Shown: piece by piece, positions 9,397-19,218 of the stretch | How positions within the stretch are numbered: position 1 is the first letter of the stretch | How the letters are laid out: the number at the start of each line of letters is the position of its first letter | Source: Planococcus shenhongbingii | GTDB taxonomy: Bacteria > Bacillota > Bacilli > Bacillales_A > Planococcaceae | Reading direction: 5' to 3' | NCBI RefSeq assembly: GCF_030413635.1 | Contig: NZ_CP129235.1 | Coordinates: 2,542,001 to 2,606,000 of the forward strand | Length of the DNA stretch: 64,000 nt | The notes under the pieces: generated by a model | Databases searched by the model: none | What the model was told of the DNA's origin: nothing | The model's input: only the letters and a program-made list of their open reading frames with translations | Position numbers and translations under genes: made by a program

Positions 9397-10606
9397 ACTT
9401 TGAGCGAATGATCGAAATAGCGGGTTCTCCTGCAAACAAATCCATCAATGAATTTACTTTTTCGAGTGAAACTTGGTCAACCAAATGGATGACTTCGTCG
9501 TATGGCTGATGTTTTTCCAGCAGCAATTCATTTTTTCCGTTGCGGTTCATCCGGGCACTCGTGCTTTCAAGCCCTAGCATGATATTGCCTTTAAGTTGCT
9601 CTTTTGAATCAGCCACTTCTTCAAGCGTTGCGCCATTTTGCCGGACTTTCTGCAGTTCAGAAAGGATGACTTCCTGCAATTCAGGCATTTGCTCATTCGA
9701 AGTTCCGCCGTATATGGCTAAAGCGCCATGGTCGGAGTATGCCGAATGATAAGAATAAATTGAATACGCCAACCCCCGTTCTTCCCGAACTTCCTGGAAC
9801 AGGCGTGATGACATGGAACCGCCCACGATATTATTCAAGACGATGAAGTTATAGATGTCTTCATCTTTCACCGACAGTCCGGGATATCCTAGACATAAAT
9901 GGCCTTGTTCCGTCTCTTTATGCTTTAATGAATAGCCGGAACTAAATCCTGGAAATAGATAATGCTTATCCTGGTTTTTCCGCTGAAATGAACCGAAAAG
10001 TTGTTCAATCAATGCGATAAGCTGCGGTGTGATATTGCCTGCCACTGAAATCACCGTATTATTTGGCGTATAATGCCGATCCATGAAGTGTTCAATCTTG
10101 TCTTTTGTGAATCCCTGCAAAGTATTTACAGTGCCGAGAATCGGAGCACCCATGGAATGATGCGGGTACATCACTTTCCACAGCTGCTCATGGACATCGT
10201 CATCCGGCATATCTTCGGTCATGCTGATTTCCTCAATTACCACTTGGCGTTCTTTTTCAATTTCTGACGCTTCCATCTTTGAATTGAAAAACATATCGGC
10301 TAGCACTGTCACCGCATGTTCAGCATGATGGTCCAGCACTTTAGCGTAATAACACGTATATTCTTTGGAAGTATAAGCATTCATATCTCCGCCAATACGA
10401 TCGAATTCCCGAGCAATCTGTTTAGCGCTTCTATTTTCTGTTCCTTTAAACAGCATATGCTCGATAAAATGCGTCATGCCGTTTTCATCCGGCAGTTCAT
10501 CGCGAGATCCGGCTTTTACGAAAACACCAACGGCTACAGACCGGAAATGGGGAATGGATTCAGAAACAATCCGGAGCCCATTTCCGCAAATATGTGTAGT
10601 AACCAA
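9395..10606 (-). CDS. mlpA: M16 family zinc peptidase (MlpA/YmxG-like)
   Basis: This 403-residue peptidase is of the pitrilysin/processing-peptidase family. The inverted zinc motif HFIEH is at about 46-50, with the third ligand Glu about 76 residues later in VVIEEISMTED. The C-terminal half is the paired inactive domain common in single-chain M16 proteins. It starts with TTG at 10606, eight bases after GGAGG. An ATG in the same stretch is out of frame. It follows pnp as in B. subtilis, but ylxY between them is missing. The physiological substrate is unknown. Confidence 0.88.
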   Translation of the reverse strand: MVTTHICGNGLRIVSESIPHFRSVAVGVFVKAGSRDELPDENGMTHFIEHMLFKGTENRSAKQIAREFDRIGGDMNAYTSKEYTCYYAKVLDHHAEHAVTVLADMFFNSKMEASEIEKERQVVIEEISMTEDMPDDDVHEQLWKVMYPHHSMGAPILGTVNTLQGFTKDKIEHFMDRHYTPNNTVISVAGNITPQLIALIEQLFGSFQRKNQDKHYLFPGFSSGYSLKHKETEQGHLCLGYPGLSVKDEDIYNFIVLNNIVGGSMSSRLFQEVREERGLAYSIYSYHSAYSDHGALAIYGGTSNEQMPELQEVILSELQKVRQNGATLEEVADSKEQLKGNIMLGLESTSARMNRNGKNELLLEKHQPYDEVIHLVDQVSLEKVNSLMDLFAGEPAISIIRSK

Positions 10607-10623
10607 TATTCATTCCTCCTAAT

Positions 10624-10655
10624 ACGAAAAAATTGCCAACATAAGCTGGCAATTT
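10624..10655 (-). terminator. Terminator after pnp
   Basis: AAATTGCCA and TGGCAATTT form a 9-bp stem followed by a T-run on the minus strand, just before the M16 peptidase ribosome binding site. Confidence 0.8.
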
Positions 10656-10716
10656 CGTTTGCTTTAAATTATTTTGCTTCTATCGACAGCAAAACTTTTA
10701 CTGATCAAAGTATCTG

Positions 10717-12831
10717 TTATTGATTGGCTTTTTCAGCAGTTTCTTTTTCTTCTTTCAAAACGATTTTACGTGAAAGGTTAACACGGCCTTGGCGATCGAT
10801 TTCAATCACCTTAACTTTAACGACATCGTCAAGTTTTAAGACATCTTCCACTTCTTTCGTCCGTTCTTCCTGAATTTCAGAAATATGAAGAAGACCATCT
10901 TTTCCAGGGAATAGTTCAACAAAAGCACCAAATTTCTCGATGCGTTTCACTTTGCCTTCGTAGTACTCGCCGACTTTCGCTTCGCGGACGATATTTTCTA
11001 TCATCGCTTTCGCTTTTGCGTTCATTTCCTGGTCAACGGAAGAAATGAAGATTGTGCCGTCTTGTTCAGTATCAATTTTAACACCAGTTTCATCAATGAT
11101 TTTATTGATCACTTTACCGCCAGGCCCAATTACATCACGGATCTTATCTGGGTTGATCTTTACCATGATAATCTTAGGAGCAAATTGTGATAACTGTTCT
11201 TTAGGCTCTGAAATCGTTGCAAGCATCGATTCCAAAATATGGATTCTTCCGATTTGAGCTTGTGTTAATGCCTCATCCAAAATTTCACGCGACAGGCCAT
11301 CAATTTTAATGTCCATTTGAAGAGCTGTAATGCCTTTAGCAGTACCCGCTACTTTAAAGTCCATATCGCCAAGATGGTCTTCCATGCCTTGAATATCCGA
11401 CAGCACAGTATAGTTTTCGCCTTTTTTAACTAATCCCATTGCAATTCCTGCAACCGGCGCTTTGATTGGCACTCCGGCATCCATCATCGCAAGCGTTGAT
11501 GCACAAATACTTGCCTGTGAAGTCGAGCCATTCGATTCCAATACTTCTGCTACTAAGCGGATTGTATACGGGAAGTCTTTTTCAGACGGAATAACGGCTT
11601 CAAGCGCACGTTCTCCGAGTGCACCGTGCCCAATTTCCCGACGTCCAGGACCACGAAGGAATCCAGTTTCCCCTACTGAGAATAACGGGAAATTGTAATG
11701 GTGCATAAAGCGTTTCGTATCTTCAATGCCCAAGCCGTCGATGATTTGAACATCGCCAAGCGCACCTAAGGTACAGATGCTCATTGCCTGAGTCTGGCCA
11801 CGAGTAAACAAACCTGAACCGTGTGTGCGGTTCAAAATGCCGACTTCAGAAGATAATGGACGGATTTCAGATGGCGTACGGCCATCTGGACGGATCTTTT
11901 CGTCTGTAATTAAGCGGCGCACTTCATCTTTTACCATTTTGTCCAGAATCTGGCTAACCTGTTTTTTCACATCTTCATCGGCTTCTTCATAGGACTGCAT
12001 GACACGGTCTTTAACAGCATCAATCGCTTCGTTGCGAGCCTGCTTTTCAGCTGTTTGCACAGCTGCATTCAACTCATCTTCTGCAAGCGCCTTGATGGCT
12101 TCTGTAAGAGTGGCATCCAGCTCATAAAGCTGAATGTCTGTTTTTTCTTTGCCCACTTCTGCGGCAATCTGTTCTTGGAAAGCGATTAATCGCTTGATTT
12201 CTTCATGGCCAAACATAATAGCTTCCAGAATCTCTTGCTCCGAAACTTCCTTTGCTCCTGCTTCTACCATATTAATAGCATCTTTAGTTCCAGCAACTGT
12301 CAAGTTCATAGAACTCTGCTCCAGTTGGTCATTCGTCGGATTAATGATATATTCTCCATTAATTCTTCCAACGATAACGCCGGCGATAGGACCGCCGAAT
12401 GGAATATCTGAAATCATCAATGATAGAGATGAACCGAACATTGCCGCCATTTCTGACGGGCAGTCCTGATCTACAGACATTACCATAGAAATAACCTGTA
12501 CTTCATTGCGGAAACCATCCGGGAATAACGGGCGGATAGGACGGTCAATCAAACGGCTCGTAAGCGTCGCTTTTTCAGACGGACGGCCTTCACGTTTGAT
12601 AAATCCACCTGGGATTTTGCCGACTGCATATAAACGCTCTTCATAATTTACTGTGAGGGGGAAGAAATCCGTATTCTTTGGAGTTTTAGATGCTGTTGCC
12701 GTTGACAATACTGCTGTATCGCCGTAACGAATCAACGCAGCTCCGTTAGCTTGTTTTGCTAATTGGCCAACTTCAACCTGTAACTCGCGGCCTGCCCAAT
12801 CTAATGTATAAACTTTTTTCGTTTGCTCCAT
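10717..12831 (-). CDS. pnp: Polyribonucleotide nucleotidyltransferase (PNPase)
   Basis: This 704-residue phosphorolytic 3'-5' exoribonuclease works in mRNA decay and RNA quality control, normally as a trimer. Two RNase PH-like domains (about 10-215 and 310-540) flank an all-helical linker. The KH domain has the GPGG loop (about 565) and the S1 domain covers about 620-690 ([20 protein letters not shown]). Length is normal. ATG at 12831 with GGAG seven bases before it. It lies downstream of rpsO, separated by the rpsO terminator and a repeat-rich leader of about 290 bases. Confidence 0.96.
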   Translation of the reverse strand: MEQTKKVYTLDWAGRELQVEVGQLAKQANGAALIRYGDTAVLSTATASKTPKNTDFFPLTVNYEERLYAVGKIPGGFIKREGRPSEKATLTSRLIDRPIRPLFPDGFRNEVQVISMVMSVDQDCPSEMAAMFGSSLSLMISDIPFGGPIAGVIVGRINGEYIINPTNDQLEQSSMNLTVAGTKDAINMVEAGAKEVSEQEILEAIMFGHEEIKRLIAFQEQIAAEVGKEKTDIQLYELDATLTEAIKALAEDELNAAVQTAEKQARNEAIDAVKDRVMQSYEEADEDVKKQVSQILDKMVKDEVRRLITDEKIRPDGRTPSEIRPLSSEVGILNRTHGSGLFTRGQTQAMSICTLGALGDVQIIDGLGIEDTKRFMHHYNFPLFSVGETGFLRGPGRREIGHGALGERALEAVIPSEKDFPYTIRLVAEVLESNGSTSQASICASTLAMMDAGVPIKAPVAGIAMGLVKKGENYTVLSDIQGMEDHLGDMDFKVAGTAKGITALQMDIKIDGLSREILDEALTQAQIGRIHILESMLATISEPKEQLSQFAPKIIMVKINPDKIRDVIGPGGKVINKIIDETGVKIDTEQDGTIFISSVDQEMNAKAKAMIENIVREAKVGEYYEGKVKRIEKFGAFVELFPGKDGLLHISEIQEERTKEVEDVLKLDDVVKVKVIEIDRQGRVNLSRKIVLKEEKETAEKANQ

Positions 12832-12889
12832 AATCGAGCTCCTCTCTCTTACACTGTTTCATCATTCTCTTTACCCCGCTTTAACGGTC

Positions 12890-13018
12890 AGTAAAATCAA
12901 CTACCGGTCAGTAGGACTTCCGCTTTCGCTGGGAGGTCCACTGTCCGTAAAAGTCCGATTGGATCAACTATCAATCAGCGGGGATGAAGAAACTCCCCAC
13001 TGATTGAAGTTTCTCTTT
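12890..13018. repeat. Repeat region with strong palindrome between rpsO and pnp
   Basis: The core is a perfect 8-bp inverted repeat (TCAATCAG at 12971-12978, CTGATTGA at 13000-13007) with an inner GGGGA/TCCCC stem. Next to it are related short units containing CGGTCAGTA (around 12895 and 12905) and a GTCC-rich stretch. A degenerate relative lies at 1874-1918. Neither strand shows a proper T-run after the stem, so this is better called an intergenic repeat than a terminator. It would be transcribed as part of the pnp leader. Confidence 0.6.
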
Positions 13019-13087
13019 ATGTATCCACTAGTAGTGTATCAAAAAAGTATTCACTGTGCGATTGAATGTTTAAATTTTTATCCATAA

Positions 13088-13115
13088 AGAAAAAGCGGGA
13101 CGAATCCCGCTTTTG
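13088..13115 (-). terminator. Terminator after rpsO
   Basis: AAAGCGGGA-TTCG-TCCCGCTTT is a 9-bp GC-rich stem with a stable TTCG tetraloop, followed by T-rich sequence on the minus strand. Confidence 0.9.
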
Positions 13116-13125
13116 CTAATTGCTA

Positions 13126-13395
13126 TTATCGGCGTAAGCCTAATTTTGAGATTAACTCGCGGTAGCGTGCTACATCGTTCTCGCGCAAGTATTTCAACAA
13201 GTTACGACGGCGTCCAACCATTTTGAATAGACCACGACGTGAGTGATGATCTTTCTTGTGAGTACGCAAGTGCTCGTTCAAGTTGTTGATGTCTTCTGTA
13301 AGAATGGCGATTTGAATATCTGCAGACCCAGTATCTGTGTCGTGCACTTTGAATTCATTGATCAATTCATTTTTACGTTCTTGAGTGATTGCCAT
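13126..13395 (-). CDS. rpsO: 30S ribosomal protein S15
   Basis: S15 is 89 residues, the usual length. It begins [15 protein letters not shown] and contains the conserved [15 protein letters not shown] and HHSRRGL segments. It binds the 16S rRNA central-domain three-way junction early in 30S assembly. ATG at 13395 with AGGAGG upstream; a longer upstream extension would absorb the ribosome binding site. It has its own promoter, a structured leader and its own terminator. Confidence 0.97.
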   Translation of the reverse strand: MAITQERKNELINEFKVHDTDTGSADIQIAILTEDINNLNEHLRTHKKDHHSRRGLFKMVGRRRNLLKYLRENDVARYRELISKLGLRR

Positions 13396-13486
13396 ACTGT
13401 TCCACCTCCTAATTTCTGATATCCCCAATTACCGAGCAACCGTTGGTGAATCGATTTGCCAAGCAATGGTTTGTACTTTTAGTACT
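13396..13486 (-). ncRNA. 5' leader of rpsO, probable S15-binding autoregulatory RNA
   Basis: The 90-base leader starts with a GTACT-AAA-AGTAC hairpin (13473-13485). It continues with TGCTTGGCAAATCGATTC and ACGGTTGCTCGGTAATTG. This arrangement resembles the S15 leader of Bacillus/Geobacillus, where S15 binds its own mRNA to repress translation. The match is from memory, so the class is likely but not proven. Confidence 0.55.
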
Positions 13487-13491
13487 TATAA

Positions 13492-13520
13492 ATCATAGCA
13501 TAAGCGCTTTTCAAAATCAA
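13492..13520 (-). promoter_or_regulatory. rpsO: SigA-type promoter of rpsO
   Basis: TTGATT (13515-13520), exactly 17 bases of spacer, then TATGAT (13492-13497) on the minus strand. It lies just upstream of the S15 leader hairpin. Confidence 0.75.
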
Positions 13521-13529
13521 CCGGTCACC

Positions 13530-14480
13530 TTATGTTAGACTTTTGAAAAAATCAATTGCCGTTTCCTTATCCTTTTGAATCTGAACCTTCAGTTCATCTA
13601 TTCCTGAAAATTTCTTTTCATCCCGAATTCTCAAGTACCAATCTACATCCACCATTTCTCCGTAGATCGTTTTATCAAATTCTAAAATATAGACTTCAAC
13701 CGTCTGCTTCTTCACGTCGGGATTGTTGAAAGTCGGTTTAAATCCAACATTGCAGACGCCATTGTATTTCCGCTCCTGAACCCAAATACTTACAGCATAA
13801 ACTCCCCGGCCAGGAACAAACGTGCCAATTTCCGGCTCGACATTGGCAGTCGGGAAACCTATTGTCCTGCCCCTCTTATCGCCATTTACCACGGTGCCTG
13901 AAATTCTGTATGGCCGCCCTAATAAACGGCAAACTTCATCGACTTCACCGCTCTTCAGCAGATTCCGGATTCGCGTTGAACTAATTTTCTCTTCGCCGTC
14001 GACTTGTTTTTGAATAGTTGAAACAGAGAAAAATTCTTTCCCAGCCTCTTCCATTGTTTTCATATTCCCTTCACCTTTACAGCCGAACGAAAAATCGAAT
14101 CCTGCTGTGACATGCACTACATTCAATTCTTTAATAAAAATATGGATGAATTGTTCAGGGGTCAACTTCGCAAAGTCGGAAGTAAATCGTACGACAAAAC
14201 AAATATCAACGCCCATGCTATTCAAAATCTCTAATTTCTTTTGCATGGGCGTAATGTAAAATACTTCTTCTTTTCTTCCCCCTAAAACTACAGAAGGATG
14301 AGGATCAAACGTCATGACCGCCGATTGGATACTATGTTTTTTCGCATGGCTGATCGCTTCTCCAATAACCTGCTGGTGCCCTTTATGTACACCGTCGAAA
14401 AAACCGAGCGCCAGCGAAATAGGGCCAAGCTTTTCTTCAGGTTTAATATTGTTTGGATAACTTAAATGAATAATTTTCAT
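13530..14480 (-). CDS. ribF: Bifunctional riboflavin kinase / FAD synthetase
   Basis: This 316-residue enzyme makes FMN from riboflavin and then FAD. The N-terminal nucleotidyltransferase domain has the GxHxGH-type motif GVHKGHQ (about 30-36). The C-terminal flavokinase domain (about 185-310) has GRTIGFPTANV and GVYAVSIW. It is called ribC in B. subtilis. It directly follows truB with one base between stop and start, the usual truB-ribF pair. Confidence 0.96.
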   Translation of the reverse strand: MKIIHLSYPNNIKPEEKLGPISLALGFFDGVHKGHQQVIGEAISHAKKHSIQSAVMTFDPHPSVVLGGRKEEVFYITPMQKKLEILNSMGVDICFVVRFTSDFAKLTPEQFIHIFIKELNVVHVTAGFDFSFGCKGEGNMKTMEEAGKEFFSVSTIQKQVDGEEKISSTRIRNLLKSGEVDEVCRLLGRPYRISGTVVNGDKRGRTIGFPTANVEPEIGTFVPGRGVYAVSIWVQERKYNGVCNVGFKPTFNNPDVKKQTVEVYILEFDKTIYGEMVDVDWYLRIRDEKKFSGIDELKVQIQKDKETAIDFFKSLT

Positions 14481-14481
14481 G

Positions 14482-15411
14482 TCACACCTCGTTGATGCTC
14501 GGAATTCCGAACATTTTTTCAGGCTTCATTTTATCCACACGCTCCGGATGTCTTTTATATAATGCCAACGGCTGCCCGTTTACAGCAAATACTAGGAATT
14601 CCTGTGTTTCCATCAGAGGGTGCCGGTCTAGGACCTGGCCGTTTTTGATGGCAAAAATATCTTTTTTATCAACCTCGACAAATGGGAAATTGCTCAATCC
14701 GTAGCTTAGCGGTTTTAAAATAGAGCCGATATCTTCATTTTGAGCAAGTTCCGCCACTTCAGCAAGTGTTACGCAGTCTTTTGTTGCAAATTTTCCGGAT
14801 TCGGTGCGCGTCAATTTGGACATATGGGCAGGGTATCCAAGAGCTTCTCCAATTTGAACGGCTAAAGTCCGGATATATGTGCCTTTTCCACATTTAATGC
14901 GGATAGAGAATTTCAATTCTTTTCCGATCCATTCCGATTGGCCGTCAAGCAATTCTATGGAGTCAATCCGGACGACTCGTTGCGGGCGTTCCACTTGGAT
15001 GCCTTGTCGAGCATATTCGTACAGCTTCTTGCCATTAACTTTTACAGCTGAATACATCGGTGGAGTCTGCATAATTTCACCCGTTAAATCTTCAAGCGCT
15101 TTTAATAAGTCACTTCTTCCCAAGTATTTTTCCGTGTCATCCACATCGACAGTTGCGCCGCTGGCATCTTCTGTTTCCGTTGAATAACCGAGCGTTACTT
15201 CAGCCTCGTAGGTTTTCCCTTGATCTGTAATATATTCAGCCACTTTTGTCGCTGTCCCGATGCAAATCGGCAGTACACCATCAACATCCGGATCTAAGGT
15301 GCCCGTGTGTCCAACTTTTTTGGTTTTCAGGATTTTCCTCAATTTAAACACACAATCATGAGAAGTCATGCCTCTCTCTTTCCATAAAGGCAGAACGCCA
15401 TTCATTGCCAC
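14482..15411 (-). CDS. truB: tRNA pseudouridine(55) synthase
   Basis: TruB isomerises U55 in the T-loop of tRNAs. The catalytic Asp is in GHTGTLDPDVDG (Asp40). TYEAEVTLG, GKGTYIRTLA and a C-terminal PUA-like part are present. I chose the GTG at 15411 (MAMNGVLPLW; 309 residues) because AAGGAG is nine bases before it; ATG at 15405 is the alternative, and an upstream start at 15456 has no ribosome binding site. The region before it, down to the rbfA terminator, has no other gene. Confidence 0.93.
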   Translation of the reverse strand: MAMNGVLPLWKERGMTSHDCVFKLRKILKTKKVGHTGTLDPDVDGVLPICIGTATKVAEYITDQGKTYEAEVTLGYSTETEDASGATVDVDDTEKYLGRSDLLKALEDLTGEIMQTPPMYSAVKVNGKKLYEYARQGIQVERPQRVVRIDSIELLDGQSEWIGKELKFSIRIKCGKGTYIRTLAVQIGEALGYPAHMSKLTRTESGKFATKDCVTLAEVAELAQNEDIGSILKPLSYGLSNFPFVEVDKKDIFAIKNGQVLDRHPLMETQEFLVFAVNGQPLALYKRHPERVDKMKPEKMFGIPSINEV

Positions 15412-15564
15412 TTGGTTCAGCTCCTTGCTTATTATGTATGTAAAGAAAAACTCCAACCGACAGAGTTCTTCCCTCGCTGTTTGTAAGTTGGTCTTATCAA
15501 GATTTTACAGCCATATAAGGCCGCCTCTTAAAGAAACGGAAACCTTAACGACCGTTAAAGTATG

Positions 15565-15597
15565 AAAAAAATAGCCTGCTAATAATTAGCAGGCTCC
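15565..15597 (-). terminator. Terminator after rbfA
   Basis: AGCCTGCT and AGCAGGCT with a short AT loop, followed by ATTTTTTTC on the minus strand. This closes the rimP-nusA-infB-rbfA operon. Confidence 0.9.
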
Positions 15598-15668
15598 AGT
15601 TTTATCATACTTTAAACGCTGATTGGTCCACTTTTGCCTCCCAAAAAAGATGCGGGGCGAAGTTTTCC

Positions 15669-16022
15669 TTACTGGTCTTCTTTCGGTTCTTTTATGTCAC
15701 GGAGCAATGAATCAATTCGATTTCCATATGCTATGGATGAATCAAATTCAAATGACAACTCCGGCGTTTTACGCAAGCGGATCCGCTGTCCGATTTCAGA
15801 ACGGATAAATCCTTTTGACTTCGATAAGCCGAGCAAAGTTTGTTCCTTCGCTTTATCATCACCCAGCACGCTAATATAAACAGTTGCCTGTTGAAGATCT
15901 CCAGTTACCTCTACATCCGTCACTGTCACGAATCCGATTCTAGGATCTTTCAGCTTGCGGCTGATAATTTCGCTAAGTTCTTTTTTCATCTGCTCGCCTA
16001 CACGATTTGAGCGCATCGTCAT
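15669..16022 (-). CDS. rbfA: Ribosome-binding factor A
   Basis: RbfA is a 117-residue single KH-type protein that assists late 30S maturation and cold adaptation. [15 protein letters not shown] and the C-terminal [16 protein letters not shown] are family hallmarks. ATG at 16022 with GAGGTG upstream. It is the last gene of the nusA-infB operon. Confidence 0.95.
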   Translation of the reverse strand: MTMRSNRVGEQMKKELSEIISRKLKDPRIGFVTVTDVEVTGDLQQATVYISVLGDDKAKEQTLLGLSKSKGFIRSEIGQRIRLRKTPELSFEFDSSIAYGNRIDSLLRDIKEPKEDQ

Positions 16023-16040
16023 TGTTTATTCACCTCGTTC

Positions 16041-16319
16041 TTACAAATATTCTTGCTGAACTTCAAGGCATTCCCAGGCGGGGTTGCTTTCCAAATACTG
16101 CAATACTTGCGCCATTTCTTTATCCACCATCTCTTTTGAGGAAGAAACAGTAACAAAGGCGATGCGGGTGCGTTGCCATACATTTTGGTGATCAATTTCC
16201 GCGGCTGAAACGTTGAACTTCTGTTTTGTGCGGGTCAGCATGCTTTTTAATACTGCCCGCTTTTCTTTTAATGAATGCGAAACTGGTATGAAGAATTCAC
16301 ATTCCATGTACAAAATCAT
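16041..16319 (-). CDS. ylxP: DUF503 family protein YlxP
   Basis: This is a 92-residue small conserved protein of the DUF503 family, always found between infB and rbfA. It begins [20 protein letters not shown] and has the characteristic [19 protein letters not shown]. Its ATG overlaps the infB stop in an ATGA arrangement, implying coupled translation. Function is unproven; position suggests a role in ribosome assembly. Confidence 0.92.
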   Translation of the reverse strand: MILYMECEFFIPVSHSLKEKRAVLKSMLTRTKQKFNVSAAEIDHQNVWQRTRIAFVTVSSSKEMVDKEMAQVLQYLESNPAWECLEVQQEYL

Positions 16320-18577
16320 TTGCGTTCGATTTCTTCCATTACGAATGCTTCAATGATGTCCATTTCTTTAACATCGTTGAAGTTTTTGATGGTGATTCCG
16401 CATTCGTATCCTTTTGCTACTTCTTTTGCATCGTCTTTAAAACGTTTCAGCGTATCAATTTCGCCTTCGAAAACAACTATGCCTTCACGAATTACTCGGA
16501 CACCGCTATCTCGGGTAATTTTACCGTCGATTACATAGCTTCCCGCAATTGTTCCAACTTTAGATACTTTAAACGTACTGCGGACTTCAGCTTGTCCAAT
16601 AATTTTTTCTTCGAATTCAGGATCCAGTAATCCTTTCATTGCGAATTCAATTTCTTCAATTACTTTGTAAATGATGCGGTGCAAACGGATATCAACACCT
16701 TCTGCTTCAGCAGCACGTTTCGCATTAACATCCGGACGCACGTTGAATCCGATGACAATCGCATTAGATGCAGCAGCAAGTGAAATATCTGATTCTGTAA
16801 TAGCGCCAGCACCCGTATGAATGATTTTCACATTCACACCTTCAACATCGATTTTCATCAATGAGGCAGCCATTGCTTCAACTGCACCTTGAACGTCAGC
16901 TTTAACAATCAGGTTTAGTTCTTTCATTTCCCCTTGTTTCAACTGGTCAAACAAGTTATCAAGAGTGACACGTGTTTTTTCAGAGCGCTGTACTTGAAGT
17001 GCAGATGTTGCCCGAGTTTCACCGACTTGACGGGCTGTTTTCTCGTCTTCAAATACTACAAAACGGTCCCCGGCTTGCGGCACATCATTTAACCCTGTGA
17101 TTTCCACTGGAGTAGATGGGCCTGCATCTTTCACCCGTCGTCCAAGGTCGTTAACCATTGCCCGGACTCGGCCGAATGTATTACCGACAACAATTGGATC
17201 ACCGACATTCAAAGTGCCATCTTGCACTAATAGAGTGGCTACCGAACCGCGGCCTTTATCAAGCTCAGCTTCGATAACAGTTCCGATTGCACGGCGTGCT
17301 GGATTTGCTTTCAATTCTCCAACTTCAGATACAAGCAAGATCATTTCTAACAACGAATCGATGCCTTCTCCTTTTAAAGCTGAGATTGGAACAAAAATAG
17401 TTTCGCCGCCCCATGCTTCCGGTACAAGTCCATGTTCTGTCAGTTCTTGCATCACCCGGTCAGGATTAGCACTTGGCTTATCCATTTTATTGACTGCAAT
17501 AATGATTGGCACTTCAGCAGCTTTTGCATGATTGATCGCTTCCACAGTCTGAGGCATAACGCCGTCATCAGCTGCTACAACAATAATGGCCAAATCTGTT
17601 ACTTTCGCTCCTCGTGCACGCATTGTTGTAAATGCGGCGTGTCCTGGAGTATCAAGGAACGTAATTTTTTTGCCGCCCTCATCAACTTGATAAGCGCCGA
17701 TATGCTGAGTGATACCGCCAGCTTCGCCTGCAGTCACTTTTGTGTTTCGGATAGAATCCAGCAATGTTGTTTTACCATGGTCAACGTGTCCCATGATTGT
17801 AACAACCGGTGGACGTTCTTCTAGAAGAGCTTCATCTTCCGGTTCGAAGTAAACTTCAAGATCCGATTTATCAACCAGAACTTCTTCTTCTACTTCTACC
17901 TCGTATTCAGCACAAATCAATTCAATAGCGTCTTTATCCAATTCTTGGTTAATGGTAGCCATTACCCCAAGCATGAATAATTTTTTGATGATTTCAGATG
18001 GCTCGCGGCCTAATTTTTTTGCTAATTCCGCTACCGTCAACGACTCAGTGAACGTGATTTTAGCCGGCAGCTCTTTTTCTTTTCTAGGCATTGGCGGCAA
18101 TGGATTTACCGGTTGCTGCTGTCTGCCTTTGCGGTTGCGGTTTTGGCCTCCGCGGCCTCCAGCGCCGCCTGGACGGTTGTTGCGCTGTCCTGGACCTGCA
18201 GTCGGTTTTGCAGCTTTCGGTGTGAAGTTCGATCCTTTAGCTGCTGCTGGACGGTTCTGCCCTTGGCCACTGCTTTGTGGACGGGATTGCCCTTGGCTGC
18301 TTTGTGGACGAGCTTGCCCCTGTCCGCTGCTTTGCGGGCGGGACTGCCCTTGTCCAGAAGGACGGTTCTGTGCTTGATGCTGTTGGCGCGCTTGTGTTTG
18401 CACACGCTGACCTGATGCAGATTTCTTATAAATGCCATCCAATTTTGAAACAGCATTGTCCTCCAAAGTTGCCATATGGTTAGCCACTTCAATATTCAGC
18501 TTTGATAACTGGTCAATAATCTCTTTACTTGGCTTGTCTACTTTTTTAGCGTATTCATGTACTCGAATTTTGGTCAT
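16316..18577 (-). CDS. infB: Translation initiation factor IF-2
   Basis: IF-2 (753 residues) is the GTPase that brings fMet-tRNA to the 30S subunit and promotes subunit joining. The N-terminal IF2N motif ([19 protein letters not shown]) is followed by a Gln/Arg/Gly-rich low-complexity linker (about 60-150). The second IF2N comes at about 178-230. The GTPase has G1 GHVDHGKT (263-270), DTPGH and NKMDK, and the beta-barrel and C-terminal tRNA-binding domains complete it. ATG at 18577 with GGGGGTGA upstream. The linker carries an internal repeat (see 18248-18367). It overlaps ylxP and is nearly contiguous with ylxQ. Confidence 0.97.
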   Translation of the reverse strand: MTKIRVHEYAKKVDKPSKEIIDQLSKLNIEVANHMATLEDNAVSKLDGIYKKSASGQRVQTQARQQHQAQNRPSGQGQSRPQSSGQGQARPQSSQGQSRPQSSGQGQNRPAAAKGSNFTPKAAKPTAGPGQRNNRPGGAGGRGGQNRNRKGRQQQPVNPLPPMPRKEKELPAKITFTESLTVAELAKKLGREPSEIIKKLFMLGVMATINQELDKDAIELICAEYEVEVEEEVLVDKSDLEVYFEPEDEALLEERPPVVTIMGHVDHGKTTLLDSIRNTKVTAGEAGGITQHIGAYQVDEGGKKITFLDTPGHAAFTTMRARGAKVTDLAIIVVAADDGVMPQTVEAINHAKAAEVPIIIAVNKMDKPSANPDRVMQELTEHGLVPEAWGGETIFVPISALKGEGIDSLLEMILLVSEVGELKANPARRAIGTVIEAELDKGRGSVATLLVQDGTLNVGDPIVVGNTFGRVRAMVNDLGRRVKDAGPSTPVEITGLNDVPQAGDRFVVFEDEKTARQVGETRATSALQVQRSEKTRVTLDNLFDQLKQGEMKELNLIVKADVQGAVEAMAASLMKIDVEGVNVKIIHTGAGAITESDISLAAASNAIVIGFNVRPDVNAKRAAEAEGVDIRLHRIIYKVIEEIEFAMKGLLDPEFEEKIIGQAEVRSTFKVSKVGTIAGSYVIDGKITRDSGVRVIREGIVVFEGEIDTLKRFKDDAKEVAKGYECGITIKNFNDVKEMDIIEAFVMEEIERK
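18248..18367 (-). repeat. Tandem GQGQ(S/A/N)RPQSS repeat coding for the IF-2 linker
   Basis: Four imperfect units of about 9-10 codons ([36 protein letters not shown]) occur at about residues 71-110 of IF-2. The DNA also repeats. The segment is expected to be disordered and is a likely site of length variation between strains. Confidence 0.85.
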
Positions 18578-18581
18578 CTGC

Positions 18582-18917
18582 TCACCCCCGGTTAATTTCT
18601 TCAAGCAAACTCGCTAGTTTTTTTGCAAACCCCTGATCGGTGATTGCTACTACTACACGCTCTGCTTTGCCTATTGCATGTCCAAGTTCAAAACGCGTTC
18701 CGAATACTTGGAGATCAACATTATACGAATTGCATTTGTCATGCACTTTCTTGCTAGTGTTTGCTGATGCGTCTTCTGACAATATGACCAATTTTGCATT
18801 GCCATTGCGCACTTCTGCCACTGCCATTCCTTCTCCGGAGGTCGTCATCCGGGCTCGGGTAGCCAATCCTAAAATTTGCAGGAATTTCTCTTTGGTCTGT
18901 AATTGCTCAGTGTCCAT
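18582..18917 (-). CDS. ylxQ: L7Ae-family K-turn-binding protein YlxQ
   Basis: This 111-residue protein of the L7Ae/L30e/S12e fold includes [19 protein letters not shown] near the C-terminus. Homologues bind kink-turn RNA, but the role of YlxQ in bacteria is not settled. ATG overlaps the ylxR stop (TAATG), and its stop lies four bases before the infB start, so the trio is tightly coupled. Confidence 0.9.
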   Translation of the reverse strand: MDTEQLQTKEKFLQILGLATRARMTTSGEGMAVAEVRNGNAKLVILSEDASANTSKKVHDKCNSYNVDLQVFGTRFELGHAIGKAERVVVAITDQGFAKKLASLLEEINRG

Positions 18918-19198
18918 TATTTCTTCAACTGCTCTCTTAGGACTACGCGAATTAATTCGCTGTAAATTTCATCTGGAACTTTAACTTCCAGCTGATTGTC
19001 CAAAACTTTCTTTTTGCGCGCTAATGCTATCGCATCTTCCGATTTAGAGACATATGCACCGCGTCCTGATTTTTTGCCCGTCAAGTCGACAAATACTTCG
19101 CCTTCTTTTGTCCGGACCACTCGGATCATTTCTTTTTTAGGATGCATCTCGCCTGTAGCTACACACTTCCGCAATGGGATTTTCTTTTGCAGAGCCAA
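18917..19198 (-). CDS. ylxR: YlxR (DUF448) RNA-binding protein
   Basis: This 93-residue protein carries the DUF448 signature: PLRKCVATGEMHPKKEMIRV near the N-terminus and GRGAYVSKSEDAI later. It starts with TTG at 19198 behind AGGTGATG. The ATG nearby is out of frame and gives no family match. It lies between nusA and ylxQ, the invariant position. A nucleoid or RNA-binding role has been proposed for the family. Confidence 0.9.
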   Translation of the reverse strand: MALQKKIPLRKCVATGEMHPKKEMIRVVRTKEGEVFVDLTGKKSGRGAYVSKSEDAIALARKKKVLDNQLEVKVPDEIYSELIRVVLREQLKK

Positions 19199-19218
19199 CC
19201 GACATCACCTTTTCTACG

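Noticed and set aside
10585..10606. ATG near 10612 as start of the M16 peptidase
   Set aside because: It is out of frame with the conserved protein; the TTG at 10606 with GGAGG eight bases upstream gives the right N-terminus.
12971..13007. Hairpin as an intrinsic terminator of rpsO
   Set aside because: There is no T-run after the stem on the minus strand, and a much better rpsO terminator lies at 13088-13115.
18106..18492. Gln/Arg/Lys-rich open frame overlapping infB
   Set aside because: It is a frame-shifted reading of the repetitive IF-2 linker, with no start signal of its own.
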